From Taudactylus pleione (lineage: Eukaryota > Chordata > Amphibia > Anura > Myobatrachidae), in contig JAUIMM010000015.1 in the NCBI GenBank assembly GCA_031769625.1, positions 25,637,501 through 25,701,500 of the forward strand: 64,000 nucleotides of DNA. Reading direction: 5' to 3'. The translations under genes and the position numbers were made by a program. This document shows, in pieces, positions 44,686 through 55,553 of this stretch (positions are counted from its first letter, which is position 1; every line of letters begins with the position of its first letter). Under the pieces are notes generated by a model. That model saw only the letters and a program-made list of their open reading frames with translations. It did not search any database and had not been told where the DNA came from.

Positions 44686-45986
44686 TTAGCCAGTGCTGTC
44701 ATCGCATTTTAGTCCGTTTGGCCGGGGTAGGGAGGGAGATGAACGGGTCCAGGAAGTCCTTCGGCTGGCCTGGCCAGAGGCAGGTGTTGTTGCCTTTGGA
44801 CTAGGCATAGGGCTAGGCACATTTGGAGGGATGGCTGTTGTTATGCCAGAGGTGGAGGGTCCTGATGTTCCAGCAGGAAGGGAGGCCGGCTCCAACATGT
44901 GCTGGCGAACGAGCTGCTCCAGGGCATTTGCTATTCGCACATTGGCCCCAGTATTTTCCGCCAGGGCCTTAGTAATGGTCACGTTGGCTGCAGCACTTAG
45001 CTCCAGGGCATCCGCCACCCGTAGCAGATTGGCGTCCATCCTCAGCAGAATCTCTGTGTGCTGATCCGTTTTAACATTGAGATCAGTGAGGAGGGCCACT
45101 GCCTGCGAGGGGGATTGCCCTGAACTGTCTTCCACAGGGTCCCCAGCCGGATCTACTGCTTCCTCCCCTGCAGAGCCTGTAGAAATTCTGCGGCCAAAGC
45201 TCACCTCTGGAGCAGACTCATCCGCCTGTGTCTCTGTGACAAAAAAGAGAAAACAGTAAGATTATAATCTAGATATTGTCCAAAAAACACTTCTGAGTTG
45301 TTAACATTACAACATTTACCTGGGGCAACATGAGGAGCCGCAAAGTCTGGCATGTCGGTATCCATATTCGACACGCCAAACACCTCCTCATCCTGCACAC
45401 ACCCCTGGGCCATTTCCTCCAAATCTGTGAGCTCCAGTGACACAGGGGTGGGACCCCTACCTGTCCCCCCTGCATGCCTAGCCCTATCAGCCAGTTTTTA
45501 CTTAAGCCGATATTTGAAGTCGCTCCATCTGTGGGTTAAAAAGTTGGCATTATTCCTGCAGTATTTTGACCTGTAAACATTTTTGACTAAAATGTAGTTT
45601 TTACGTACCGGCGTTTGACCTCCCGGGTTGAACGTTCAAACTCACCCACCCTATTGACAGCACTGGCTATATCATCCCACATTTTACATTTCTGGCTTGC
45701 ACCCATATTCCTTGGTGCCTGTGGCAGGTTGTCATTGCACATTTGCACCAAAACCTCCATCTCCTTTCTTGTGAATTGTGGCTGCCTTTTTTTTTTTTTT
45801 TGCTTAGTTGGCCTACTAGGCCCAGCAGCCTCTTCCATGGCATCCTCAACACCTTTTTTTAAAATGATAAAAAAATTTATAATGTAAAATGTGCCCAAAA
45901 TTATTGGTAAACATAATCATTTAGCCCAAAAAAGACAAATACTTACCTTGCACCTCTTGGCCAGTGCTTTGCTGCTCTGTAGTCAT
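44686..45986 (-). pseudogene. Harbinger Myb/SANT-like DNA-binding protein (4 exons, one stop)
   Basis: Exons on the minus strand: 45986-45947 (MTTEQQSTGQEVQ), 45852-45609, 45528-45320 and 45233-44686, with GT/AG borders and matching phases. Exon 2 into 3 encodes a SANT-like helical domain: FTRKEMEVLVQMCNDN, KMWDDIASAVNRVGEF, then STREVKRR continuing as WSDFKYRL. The tail is a helical, alanine-rich repeat (MDANLLRVADALELSAAA, later ALEQLVRQHM). In Harbinger elements this protein helps transposase enter the nucleus and bind the ends. An in-frame TAA at 45498-45500 in exon 3 truncates it right after the domain. A polyadenylation signal lies at about 44477-44483. Confidence 0.8.
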
Positions 45987-46564
45987 TTTTGAACTTCAGT
46001 TCTCACTACAGCAGACCGATTTGGCTTTTCAGTGATGTTTTTATACATGAGTCAGCATTATTCGGCCGCATCATTGATTGTGCGCTCCTATTGTCCGTCC
46101 TTAATTTGAGCGGGAAAATAAAGACTATTTATGGCTTGGTGTGACTCCATTCGAGGTGGCATTATTTGATTGTTGGAGGTTTTGCGGTGTAGTGGATTGT
46201 TGGTACTGGTTGGTTGTTTTGGAGTAGTTGTTTTTTTTTATCTTTCTGGTTTTTTTCTTACTTATTTTTTTTCCGTTAGCATATTTGCGTTTTTTTTGGA
46301 TATTTTGATTTGATTTTTTGAGTAAGTATTTCAAAAATCCACCTAAAAAATTAATAGTAAATAGTTTCCAATATTTATTTTATTGTTTTTTTTTTAACAG
46401 TTATTTTGGCAGTGACCCAGTGAAGTTTTATAACTTTGGGATATTTGTCTGTTTTTGGTAAGTGTTTTTGGTTTTATGAATTTACAAATTTCGATGTGTT
46501 GGTCTTAGCATATGTTTCGCTAAGTAATTTTTTTTTGTTTCTGTGAAAAATCATGTCTTACCAC

Positions 46565-46915
46565 TAAATGTAGCATACTATTTAGCGAACTAATGTGTCC
46601 TTATTTAACTGTAAAAGTAGCGTACTATTTAGCGAACTAATGTTTCCTTATTTAACTGTAAAAGTAGCGTACTATTTAGCGAACTAATGTGTCCTTATTT
46701 AACTGTAAAAGTAGCGTACTATTTAGCGAACTAATGTGTCCTTATTTAAATGTAAAAGTAGCGTACTATTTAGCGAACTAATGTGTCCTTATTTAAATGT
46801 AGAAGTAGCATACTATTTAGCGAGCTGTGTCCTTATTTAACTGTAAAAGTAGCTTACTATTTAGCGAACTGTGTCCTTATTTAATTGTAAAAGTAGCGTA
46901 CTATTTTGAGAACTA
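46565..46915. repeat. 47-bp minisatellite in Harbinger
   Basis: About seven copies of a unit containing AAAAGTAGCGTACTATTTAG and CGAACTAATGTGTCC. It lies between the start of the Myb gene and the start of the transposase gene, i.e. in the likely shared promoter region. Confidence 0.85.
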
Positions 46916-47154
46916 ATGGGTGCTCCCTTCTCTATTTTTTCAAAAACTATTTGTTTTCATTCATAGTTCATTAAAATATTAAAAATATTTTCTACTTTTG
47001 AAATGTAGGTTAGTTTGCACATGACACGTCCCAGGCCTGTAAGCATCTTTGGTTTGCTTTGATAAGATAAGTATATTTTTCATAACACATTTGTCTAAAA
47101 CAATAACTACCTGGCTTAACATTTCATGTTGATGTTGGTCGTATTATATTGGCC

Positions 47155-48277
47155 ATGGTTCCAGAACCTGACCAACCTCAACTTCGTCCCAGGCGTAGGC
47201 CTTGCAGGCGTGCAAGGCCCCAGTTATATAGAACATGGGTCACCCTTTTTGGAATGCCAGATGATGAGGTATTAAGGCGATACCGTCTTCCGCCCTGAAT
47301 CATCATAAACACTCTCTCATTAATAGAGAGTGATCTTGAACGGCAAATTCTCATTCCTACAGCAATACCACCACTTACGCAATTAATGTCGGTGTTACAT
47401 TTTTGTGCCTCAGGATCCTTTCAAACCACTGTGGGAATAGTCGCTGGAATATCCCAATTCTCCTTTTCAAGGATCCTGAGGGCAGTGATGGAGGCCCTTT
47501 TTAAACACCTTCATCATTTTATTAACATGCCATTGGATATGGGTTCCCTTAATGTGGCGAAGGCTAATTTTTATCAAATTGCTGGCTTCCCACACATCAT
47601 AGGGGTTGTGGATGGCACTCGCATACCACTTCAGCCTCCAGCAAGGCTGGAGGCTATATTTAGGAACCGAAAGCACTTTCACTCGGTGAATGTAATGGTG
47701 GTATGTGATGCCTCCCTCCAGATCCTGTCCCTGAATACCAAATTCCCCGGCAGTGCACATGATTCCTTCGTCAGCCGGCAATCAGGGATTTGGCACAAAT
47801 TAAACAACCTACAAGCTGGTGATGCGTGGCTTCTGGGTAAGTTGACACCTTCTGTAGAAACCAATACAAAGCTTGTTACACAATGGTCCTGATGTTTTTT
47901 TTTATATTTTCACAGGAGACAGTGGTTACCCTTGCACGCCCTGGCTGCTCACTCCTTATTTGGTTCCCACACCAGGGCCACAAAGTCAGTATAATTCTGC
48001 ACTTACAGCCACCAGGCAGGTGGTGGAGCGCTGTATCGGCCTTTTAAAAGGCCGATTCAGATGCCTCCACCGCTCTGGTGGCGACCTCATGTATTTCCCG
48101 GCTATGGTTTCGAAAATTGTGGTCCTGTGTGGGATATTTCACAACATCGCCATAAGGAGTGGTGTCCCAATGCAGCCAGAGGATGCCTTGCCTGAGGACT
48201 GCCCCCCCGAGGTTGGTCAGAGGTCAGTATGTGGGGGGGCCATACGTGATGAAGTGGTGGCCAGATTTTCTAGGTAA
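47155..48277 (+). pseudogene. HARBI1-like Harbinger transposase (one stop codon)
   Basis: Two exons: 47155-47836 and 47916-48277, joined across GTAAGT...CACAG. The N-terminus is basic (RPRRRPCRRARP), followed by WVTLFGMPDDEVLRRYRL. The frame is broken by a TGA at 47296-47298 (codon 48) and is then open through ASGSFQTTVGIVAGISQ. DDE catalytic motifs are GVVDGTRI (first Asp), GDSGYP just after the splice (second Asp) and VVERCIGLLKGRFRCLH (Glu). These match DDE_Tnp_4 proteins of the PIF/Harbinger family, which cut and paste the element. An ATTAAA lies near 48611. Apart from the nonsense codon the coding region looks complete. Confidence 0.88.
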
Positions 48278-49032
48278 TTATTTCCACCAATTTATTTAAT
48301 AGCCACAATGTAGACATGTAATATTTTATTGTTCACTTTTAACTTTTTTTTTTTTTTAATCCCTAAAATGACCATAAAAATCCATGTCTACTACCTGATC
48401 AACACAAATGACTTTCTGTGGACACATTTGATATGACTTCGGGAAGAATGATTTCTTCTCCTCATTTGTGGATTCATGTTGGCATGCTACTTCTTCAACC
48501 AGTTCCTGATTTTGTTTTTTTGTGGGTTTTGGTGATTTTTTGACTTGTGTGTGTGTTTTCAATGTTTGTATTTATTGTGTCATTTCACTTGGTGTTTATT
48601 ATTTGTGTGCATTAAAGTTTTTTTTTACGTTAAAAAACCATTTCCATCGTAAATTACAACCAAGTGTAACCCGTTTCCAAAAATGCAAACTTGATTAATG
48701 GCTAATCCTGTAATTTCATAATTTGTAAACATTTTTACCCTGCTTTGTGCCTAAAAACAAACACCAAAAGTATTATGGTGAATCAGTATGTTTTCTAATC
48801 TAGGCCTAAGCAGGTTTGTTTTGATTTTTACATTACCCACAAAACAGAAAAAAGTATTTTTTCCGTTAAGTATACAAACCTATTGGTATTGTTAGGTGTT
48901 TAATGTGCCAGCTTACATACTTACTTGAGCTTTCTACAATCAAATTTACATTTCCCAAAAACTCAGGGTAAAAGAGTAGACTTATGTAAGGTTCAACAAC
49001 CTAAGATTTACAGACAAGGAATGAGACTTAAA

Positions 49033-50531
49033 TTAATCAAAATAAATTTTATTTTCTAACAAATTTTTGAGAAAAAAATAATCAAATTTGTGGCGCCGGA
49101 GCGCCAAAATCTGATCCAAGGCCACAAGCATGGCAACGACATGGCCCCTCAAGATGTGCAAGCCAGCATAAATTTCCTCGTTACGCCTCTGGTCCTCTGT
49201 GGGTTTAAAAAATGTTTGGATTAATAAAATGACACCTTAATTTATATGTCAAAAAACAACTAAAAAATCAGAATATACAAAAAAAGGTGGAAAAAAACAT
49301 CTCCAAAACAAAAGGAATGCCAAACAAAAAGATTGTTGAAAAAAAATGGACAACAAAATTTTAGAAAAAAAAACACAAAATAGAGTGACAACTACGCAAA
49401 AATACGACATTTTTTGGTACCGTAAACAAGAAAGACACAAGTATGAGTGTTTGGACATGTGTCATATGTGTAAGGGGAAAACATCCTAGACATTGTTTCA
49501 CAAAGATATATATCAAAAACATAAAAAATACTTTACAATTTGGAACTGCACAGGCAAAAGGAGAACATCAACCAAAAACAAAATAACGACAAAACAACCA
49601 TACTTTAAAAGGGAAACATACCGGTCATAATGCTGACTGGGCCTGGAGCCCCGAAATCGTCCTCATCAGAGGTGGGCCAGTGCAGGCGGGATGGAGGAGG
49701 GGTTATTTGGGAGGAAGTTGAGGGTGAGGAAAAGAGATGGGGGGTGGAGGGGAGGGTGAAGAAAAGAGAGGGGGGGGTGGAGGGGAGGGTGAAGTTGGAG
49801 GGATGGGAATGTGAGGAGATGGAGTGGCCTCACGGTCGGTCAGGTCTGGGGTGGAGGGGGAATTTGGGGAAGAGTGGGCAGAGGATGTTTGGGTGGGAGT
49901 GGGGGATAGGGGACGAGCCCGACGTCGGTGGCGTTGGAGTCTGCGCTCAGCCCCTAAATGATGTAGATACATTTTTAATATTACATATTTCATTTTTTGG
50001 CCTAAACATTTACACACCAAAAAAAACAGGGCTAGATGGAAAACATGCACATGCAGGTATGTCCAAAATAAAGAAACAGGGCTATACGGGAAACATGCAC
50101 ATGCAGGTATGTCCAAACTAAAGAAACAGGGCTATACAGGAAACATGCACATGCAGGTATGTCCAAAATAAAGAAACAGGGCTATACGGGAAACATGCAC
50201 ATGCAGGTATGTCCACAATAAAGAAACAGGGCTATACGGGAAACATGCACACGCAGGTATGCTTACATTTAAAAAAAAAAAAAACACTTTCACGGATCTG
50301 CTGACGCAAATTGGCCAACAGGCGTGGGGATCTGCGGCGCAAACCCGACCACCTGCGTTCCAGTCGGCCTATATTTCGGCGATAGCCGATGGAACGCAGG
50401 TGGCGGCGCACCTCCGTGTAGGCCAAATGCTTGCGGAGGTTGGTGATGGGGGGCGGATGCTCCGTGATTCTCCGATCCATCACATCAGTGAGGACCAGGA
50501 GCTCACGCCTAAAAAAAGCTGAGGCTCTCAT
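49033..50531 (-). CDS. Third Harbinger gene: possible second SANT-like protein
   Basis: Proposed exons: 50531-~50285, 49953-49622 and 49196-49033. Exon 1 encodes 82 residues beginning MRASAFFRRELLVLTDVMDR, then LAYTEVRRHLRSIGYRRN and LERRWSGLRRR. Three helices ending in R-R-W-S-x-L/F-x-x-R parallel the element's other SANT-like protein. Exon 2 is proline-, serine- and threonine-rich. Exon 3 is helical (NEEIYAGLHILRGHVVAMLV, later LDQILALRR) and ends at an AATAAA-containing stop region. Acceptors TTTAG and CCACAG are clear. The exon-1 donor is obscured by a T-run. An in-frame TAA at 49703-49705 lies in the exon-2 frame. Function is unknown; a DNA-binding accessory role is inferred. Confidence 0.5.
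50020..50265. repeat. 50-bp minisatellite in an intron of the third Harbinger gene
   Basis: Nearly five copies of a 50-bp unit with AAACATGCACATGCAGGTAT and AAGAAACAGGGCTATACGGG. Copies differ by one or two bases, so the array is young. Confidence 0.9.
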
Positions 50532-51223
50532 GATGGCAATGATTTTTTTTACACAAAACAGTTTTAATAAAGGTCCTAGAAAAATTTTGATTGGATAATG
50601 TACTTTGTAAATTAACAGAAACCATTCTATTGGTTATTGTATGAGTCATGTGACCTACACCCTCACAAATATAATGTGAGTTATGATAGGCTTGATGCAG
50701 TGACATGCGTAAGCTAATTTAAATATTTTAAATAAAGTGCCAAAATCGGCCTATAAAAAAAACGCAAAACAATAGTAGCATTCAAACAAACTTTTAATTT
50801 TGAAAAAACATCCCCTTGGTCCAACCGTACGTATTCTGCGGAAGCAATGACACACACTAACAATAATAAAGTTTATTGACATTGAAAAAAAAAAACGGAT
50901 TGCAAACATGTGAATAACAATTAAGGTAATTAATATAGTGATTGCCATTAATCGATGCAAGTATGTTTGCTGAATGAAATAGCAGGCAATCGAAAACTGA
51001 CAGGGCCACTTCCGGAATTGACTTGTGCAAGCGTTCCCTGCAACCAAAGAGGAGACGGACGGTCGCTATTTTGAACGTTCGCTAGCTAGAGGAGGGGTTG
51101 GGAGACTATGGGGGGGAAGATTAGCTGCGACCGAACATACGAACGAGCGCTTGAATTTAAATTTTTTTCACTCGTACGGCGGACGAGCGAACGGCCACTT
51201 GCGTCCGGCTCTGAATCAGGCCC
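50532..51223. other. Harbinger right non-coding flank
   Basis: AT-rich then GC-rich terminal sequence with no gene, ending CGGCTCTGAATCAGGCCC. Confidence 0.6.
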
Positions 51224-52440
51224 TGTGTACACTGTGGCTGCACGTGCATCAACAAAGCAGCAGCGCCAAGCGTGCGCCTGTGTCCCATAAGTAAAGGGCC
51301 GGTTGGCTCATCTCTTAAAGGGTGGTGTAACCACCAAAGTGCACTCCAACAAATATAAAAAATTCTTCTTTTCTGTGTTGTGAATTGTGTGCGCTGTAGC
51401 CGCACGTCCATCAACAAAGGAGCAGCGCCAAGCGTGCGCCTGTGTCATAAGTCTGTTAAAGGGTGGTGTAACCCCCAAAGTGTGCTCCACAAAAAATAAA
51501 CAATTCTTTTTTTTCTGTGTTTGTGTGCGAAATGTATGCGCAGTAGCCGCACGTGCATCAACACAGTAGCAGCGCCAAGTGTGCGCCTGTGTCAAGGGCC
51601 GGTTTGGACATCTGGTCCGGACTGAAGGACGTGCCAACAATTTCTGACATGTCTACTATCACTGCATATGATACTGTCACCACTGACAGAATGGTGAAGG
51701 ATTACATTGGTGACAGCATCCAAGTAGGGATGTCAGACAGTCCGTACCTGTACTGGCAGGAAAAGGAGGCAATTTGGAGACCCCTGTACAAACTGGCTCT
51801 ATTTTACCTGAGTTGCCCCCCCCACCAGTGTGTACTCCGAAAGAGTGTTTAGTGCAGCCGGGAACCTTGTCAGCGAAAGGCGTAGGAGGTTGCTTCCACA
51901 AAATGTGGAGAAGATGATGTTCATAAAATTAATTATCAACTCTTCCAGGGAGACCATCCTCCAGAACGTACAGAGGGACCTGTGGTGGTGGATTCCAGCG
52001 GGGACGAATTAATATTCTGTGAGGATGAGGATGTACACAACACTGAAGAGGGTGAGGAATCGGTGGATGAGGAGGATGAGGAGGACATCTTGCCTCTGTA
52101 GAGCCAGTTTGTGCATGGACAGATTAATTGCCTGCTTGTTTTGTGGGGGCCCAAACGAACCAATCATTTCAGCCACAGTCGTGAGGTGTTCAGAATAGAC
52201 TGGAAATTAGTGGAAATTAATGTTATTGAGGTTAATAATAGCATAGGAGCTGAAAACCCCACAAATTATGTGATTTTAGCTGTTTTTATGCTTTTTTTAA
52301 AAAAAATACAGATCCAAAACACAAAATCCAGAACCCAAAACACGGAAGGGTGGTTTTGGCAAAACCAATCCAGATCCAAAACACGAAGAAAGATCCAGAT
52401 CCAAAACCAAAACACAAAAAGTGGCCGGTGCACACCCCTA
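51224..52440 (+). mobile_element. Defective hAT copy, right part
   Basis: Resumes the subterminal repeats interrupted at 43620 (GGCTGCACGTGCATCAAC). It then jumps, by an internal deletion near 51605, into the last ~170 codons of transposase and ends GGTGCACACCCCTA. Orientation is opposite to the intact hAT at 25012-29776. Confidence 0.85.
51605..52101 (+). pseudogene. hAT transposase C-terminal fragment
   Basis: Matches the C-terminus of the intact transposase: SDMSTITAYDTVTTDRM, then YLYWQEKEAIWRPLYKLALF, with the frame lost after LSCPP at about 51823 in a C-run. The dimerisation motif continues in another frame (VYSERVFSAAGNLVSERRRR). No functional protein can be made. Confidence 0.85.

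Positions 52441-52480
<40 letters not shown>
52441..52480. repeat. AT microsatellite
   Basis: A TA run just outside the hAT right end. Confidence 0.9.
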
Positions 52481-52482
<2 letters not shown>

Positions 52483-52504
52483 GAGAGAGAGATAACACTA
52501 ATAC

Positions 52505-52780
52505 CTCTCCAGGAGGCAGGGGCACCTTAAGAGAGGAGGGGTCCCGTGTGCATTCCCCTTTTGGGGCCCCCTCCTCTCACCCCGGCAGCCGACTGACATG
52601 GCCGGCCGGCCACTGCATCATCATTAGACTTTGGGCACTAGAATGTGCCTAGAGTCTACTGCGCATACACAAAGCGCCGGAAAAATGGCCGCCGCGGGAC
52701 CTTGGAGAGGCAAGTTTTAAATAATATGGGCAAAGGGTGTGCGGTGTGGGTCCCCGCTGGAGCATGTGTGAATTTGATCA
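52505..52780. repeat. Decayed hAT MITE related to 53857-54220
   Basis: Shares GAGAGGAGGGGTCCCGTGTG, then CACTAGAATG and GTCTACTGCGCATAC motifs with the repeats at 53857-54220 and 32867-33010. Ends are not clear. Confidence 0.5.
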
Positions 52781-52929
52781 GCAGCTCGATAGCAGGCTGT
52801 TAATGTATCCATATCTGTGACTGGATGATGTCAGTATGCTTTCCATTGGTCAGACGGGTCTATTATGCCTGGCTGGGCAGGCAATAACCGCCGGCGCTGC
52901 TCACCGGGATAGCAGTAATAATATACTTT

Positions 52930-53840
52930 ATTGTATAGTGTGAATGCAGTAAGTGCCAATTTTACATATATTATATAATGAGGGTGGCTCCGCCCACTTG
53001 TGCTATATATATCAGGTTAGTCTAGATTTAACCATATACCTTGATAAAGACCTCAGAGAAGGTGGAAACCCGTTGGTGGTTGTATTGTGATTACATTTGG
53101 AGTACCTAAGACTGGGAAGGTAACGCTCTATAGGGGGAGCACACTAATACCCCTATATGTTCCACAGTGTACCTCACTTGAAAGGTCATTTATGGTACGC
53201 ATCCATTTGTACTTTTTAAACTTTATTAAAAATTGTGAAGATTTCGCACTATTGTGGCAACCCCTTTTTTGTTTTGCATGTATGCACATTGAAAGATACC
53301 AGTATAAAGGAGGTGCTGCCTTGGAAGGAGGAATCTAAACAAAGTTTTGAATGACGACCTGATATAACAGAAGCTGCGGTGAAGTATTTCAAACTTTTCT
53401 GGCTCAGTGACATTGACATAGGAGTATTTCACTTGGATTGATTAAGTGGTGTAATTACATCACGCACGGATAATTGAATAAGAAAGACATTTAAAATACT
53501 GTCCACCATTTCCATTAGGAGCGCTTGGGAACAACCTTTTTCTCTTGTCTGACATACTACGTTGGTGATTTGTGAAAACCACTTCAGTTCCCTTGCAGCC
53601 CTATTTAATGTGGATCGCTATTGTTTTATATTGATTTATCAATATATACTGTAGACCTGTGTGTTTTCAAGTTAAAGGAGCGCTTATGACGGGGGATTGT
53701 AGCAAATATATAGAAGGTAGTCACCCCAACACCTTAACGAGTTTCTCTGGGTTTGGGCTTCCAGTTTCTTCAGAAGGAGGGTACCCTCCTTCTGAAGAGA
53801 TTAAAACGTGAGACAAATTGCGGGGATTTCACAGCATCCT
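52930..53840 (+). repeat. Unclassified interspersed repeat with a hammerhead-like remnant
   Basis: No protein is recognised. A weak hammerhead-like pattern lies at 53041-53069 (TTGATAA, an ACC/GGT stem, GAAAC, then CCGTTGG). AGCGCTT...TTTTTCTC-type sequence at 53521-53545 recalls the ends of the fold-back insert at 2361-2380. A perfect 32-bp palindrome lies at 53767-53798. This may be a Penelope-like remnant, with low certainty. Confidence 0.3.
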
Positions 53841-53856
53841 GTTCTAGCCTCTGGAG

Positions 53857-54220
53857 CAGAGGCGTTTCTAGAAAGGAGGGGACCCGTGTGCAGTCTCCGA
53901 CACGGGCCCCCTCCTCTCTGTCCGGCGGCCAGCAGTGCACTGAACTGTGTGCGGCCAGCGCCGGAGTTATAGACTCTGGGCACTAGAATGCATCCAGAGT
54001 CTATACAGTTTGCACAGGTCACCGGGAAAATGGCCGCAGGGCCATTTTCCCTGTACTGCACATGGGCAAACGACGGTAAAATGGCCACGGCGGCCATTTT
54101 CCCGTCGCTTTTAGAGCGCCGGACCCTCGCTCCGACGTGGGACTCCGGAGAGGTAAGTATGCAATGGGTGCCGGGTGTGCGGTGCGGGGCCCCCCTGCAC
54201 CCATTATAGATACACCTCTG
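53857..54220. mobile_element. hAT MITE with exact 8-bp duplication
   Basis: 364 bp beginning CAGAGGCGTTTCTAGA and ending with the complement of CAGAGGTGTATCTATA. It is flanked by CTCTGGAG at 53849-53856 and 54221-54228. The interior is GC-rich and holds repeated AAAATGGCCGC/GCGGCCATTTT segments. Confidence 0.85.
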
Positions 54221-54228
54221 CTCTGGAG

Positions 54229-54829
54229 AGGTATTATTACAGACTATTATTTATTAAATCCTCCAGAAAAATCTACATCCTCTATTGGAGAGGATTGCTG
54301 TCTAAAGTACAGTTTGGCAGCTATCAATTTGATGTTTTTATTTATTTACTATTGCTTTAATACACTCTGTATGTTTTAATAAATATTATTTTATGTCTAT
54401 AAGCGCTATCTCTGTTTTTTATATTGTCTATTTTTAGTGGGCTGAAGTTCCCACTTGGTATAGCTGCTTTTTTTTAGACAGAAATTTTCTAAGTAATACA
54501 GATCTGTGCACCTATTTCGATTTATCATATCAGCAGAGGCAATTATTCCACTAACAAATTACTCCACCACCAAGCACGTCGTACTGCCATATCCTCGTGG
54601 CTGACAGCATGTTAATACAAATCATCATAAATAAACTATGGTATTTTCAGGCATGAGGCAAAATTGGCTAATGGTTATGTGGCTGAGCAATTCAGCATGC
54701 TTCGTTTGCAAATCCTGCATATGAACTTATTGTATACAGCCTTTGCTGTAAGAATACATCCACATCTTTCAAACACAGATACAGTATGAATGGAAACATG
54801 TAGTTTGGGATATCATATGCATATTATGA
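54229..54829. other. No recognisable feature
   Basis: AT-rich spacer with no supported gene. Confidence 0.5.
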
Positions 54830-55470
54830 AAGTTGTTCAACAGATAAAGGTGTATTTAACTCGGACATATACGTATAATCAATAGTATAGCCTTGGTACA
54901 GATTAGATTTTCACATAGTCCCCATACTTGTCTAAGTGTTTGTTCTAACGGTACACCAAGGCATCTATCCTGGCATAGAAGAAATCAGTGTCAAGCGCCT
55001 GAAGCCAGGACATGACAGCTTACTGAACTTCACCGTCGCTTGCAAATATCTGTCCATCCAGGTGCTTCTTCAATGGTCCAAAGAGATGGAGAACACTCAG
55101 TGCCAGGTCACTAAGGGAGGATGGTCCCGTACCTCCCATCGTAACAACTCATGCGTGCGGTTGGCCGAGTGTGGCCTGGGGTTATCGTGCAGCAATATGA
55201 TGCCTGTTCGCAGCAACCCAGGTTGTTTTTACTAATTGCCCTCTGCAACTGACTCAATTTGTCACAATATCAGACAGCATTCACAGTATCTCCATTGGTG
55301 AGGAAATCAACAAGAAGCATGCCCTTGAGGTAGGGACGGGGCGTGTTTCCATGTCTTGGATGCTTGCTTTGTCTCCGGTGTCGCATGATGCACCCACATG
55401 ATGATGTACCTAACTTATATATGTGGTGTGATTTTTCAGTTACACCAGCAACCAGACACCAATTTATTTT
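54830..55470 (-). pseudogene. Mariner-like transposase relic
   Basis: The minus strand, in broken frames, gives HLFGPLKKHLDGQIFASDGE, VMSWLQALDTDFFYARIDAL and a VYR end. It is preceded by sequence corresponding to the catalytic region. This is the C-terminal part of a mariner DD34D transposase. Stops and frameshifts are present, and no inverted terminal repeats were delimited. Confidence 0.75.
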
Positions 55471-55553
55471 ATTTTTTTCGACAAGTGCAAGCTAGATGAT
55501 AAAAAAGAGCTGATAGAGTTACAGAGTTTACACATTAATGTAATGAGCCTATG

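Larger units (their letters stand above)
43621..51223 (+). mobile_element. PIF/Harbinger transposon with three genes
   Basis: 7603 bp with termini GGCCCTCATTCAGAGCC and the complement of GGGCCTGATTCAGAGCC, flanked by TGT at 43618-43620 and 51224-51226. It holds a plus-strand HARBI1-like transposase in the middle. A minus-strand Myb/SANT-like gene lies on one side and a minus-strand third gene on the other. Two minisatellites are also present. It inserted into a defective hAT copy. Stop codons interrupt at least the first two genes, so this copy looks recently inactivated. Confidence 0.88.

Noticed and set aside
49703..50116. Proline-rich 137-codon frame as an independent gene
   Set aside because: Its first part is intron with tandem repeats. 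Only 49953 onward fits as an exon of the third Harbinger gene.
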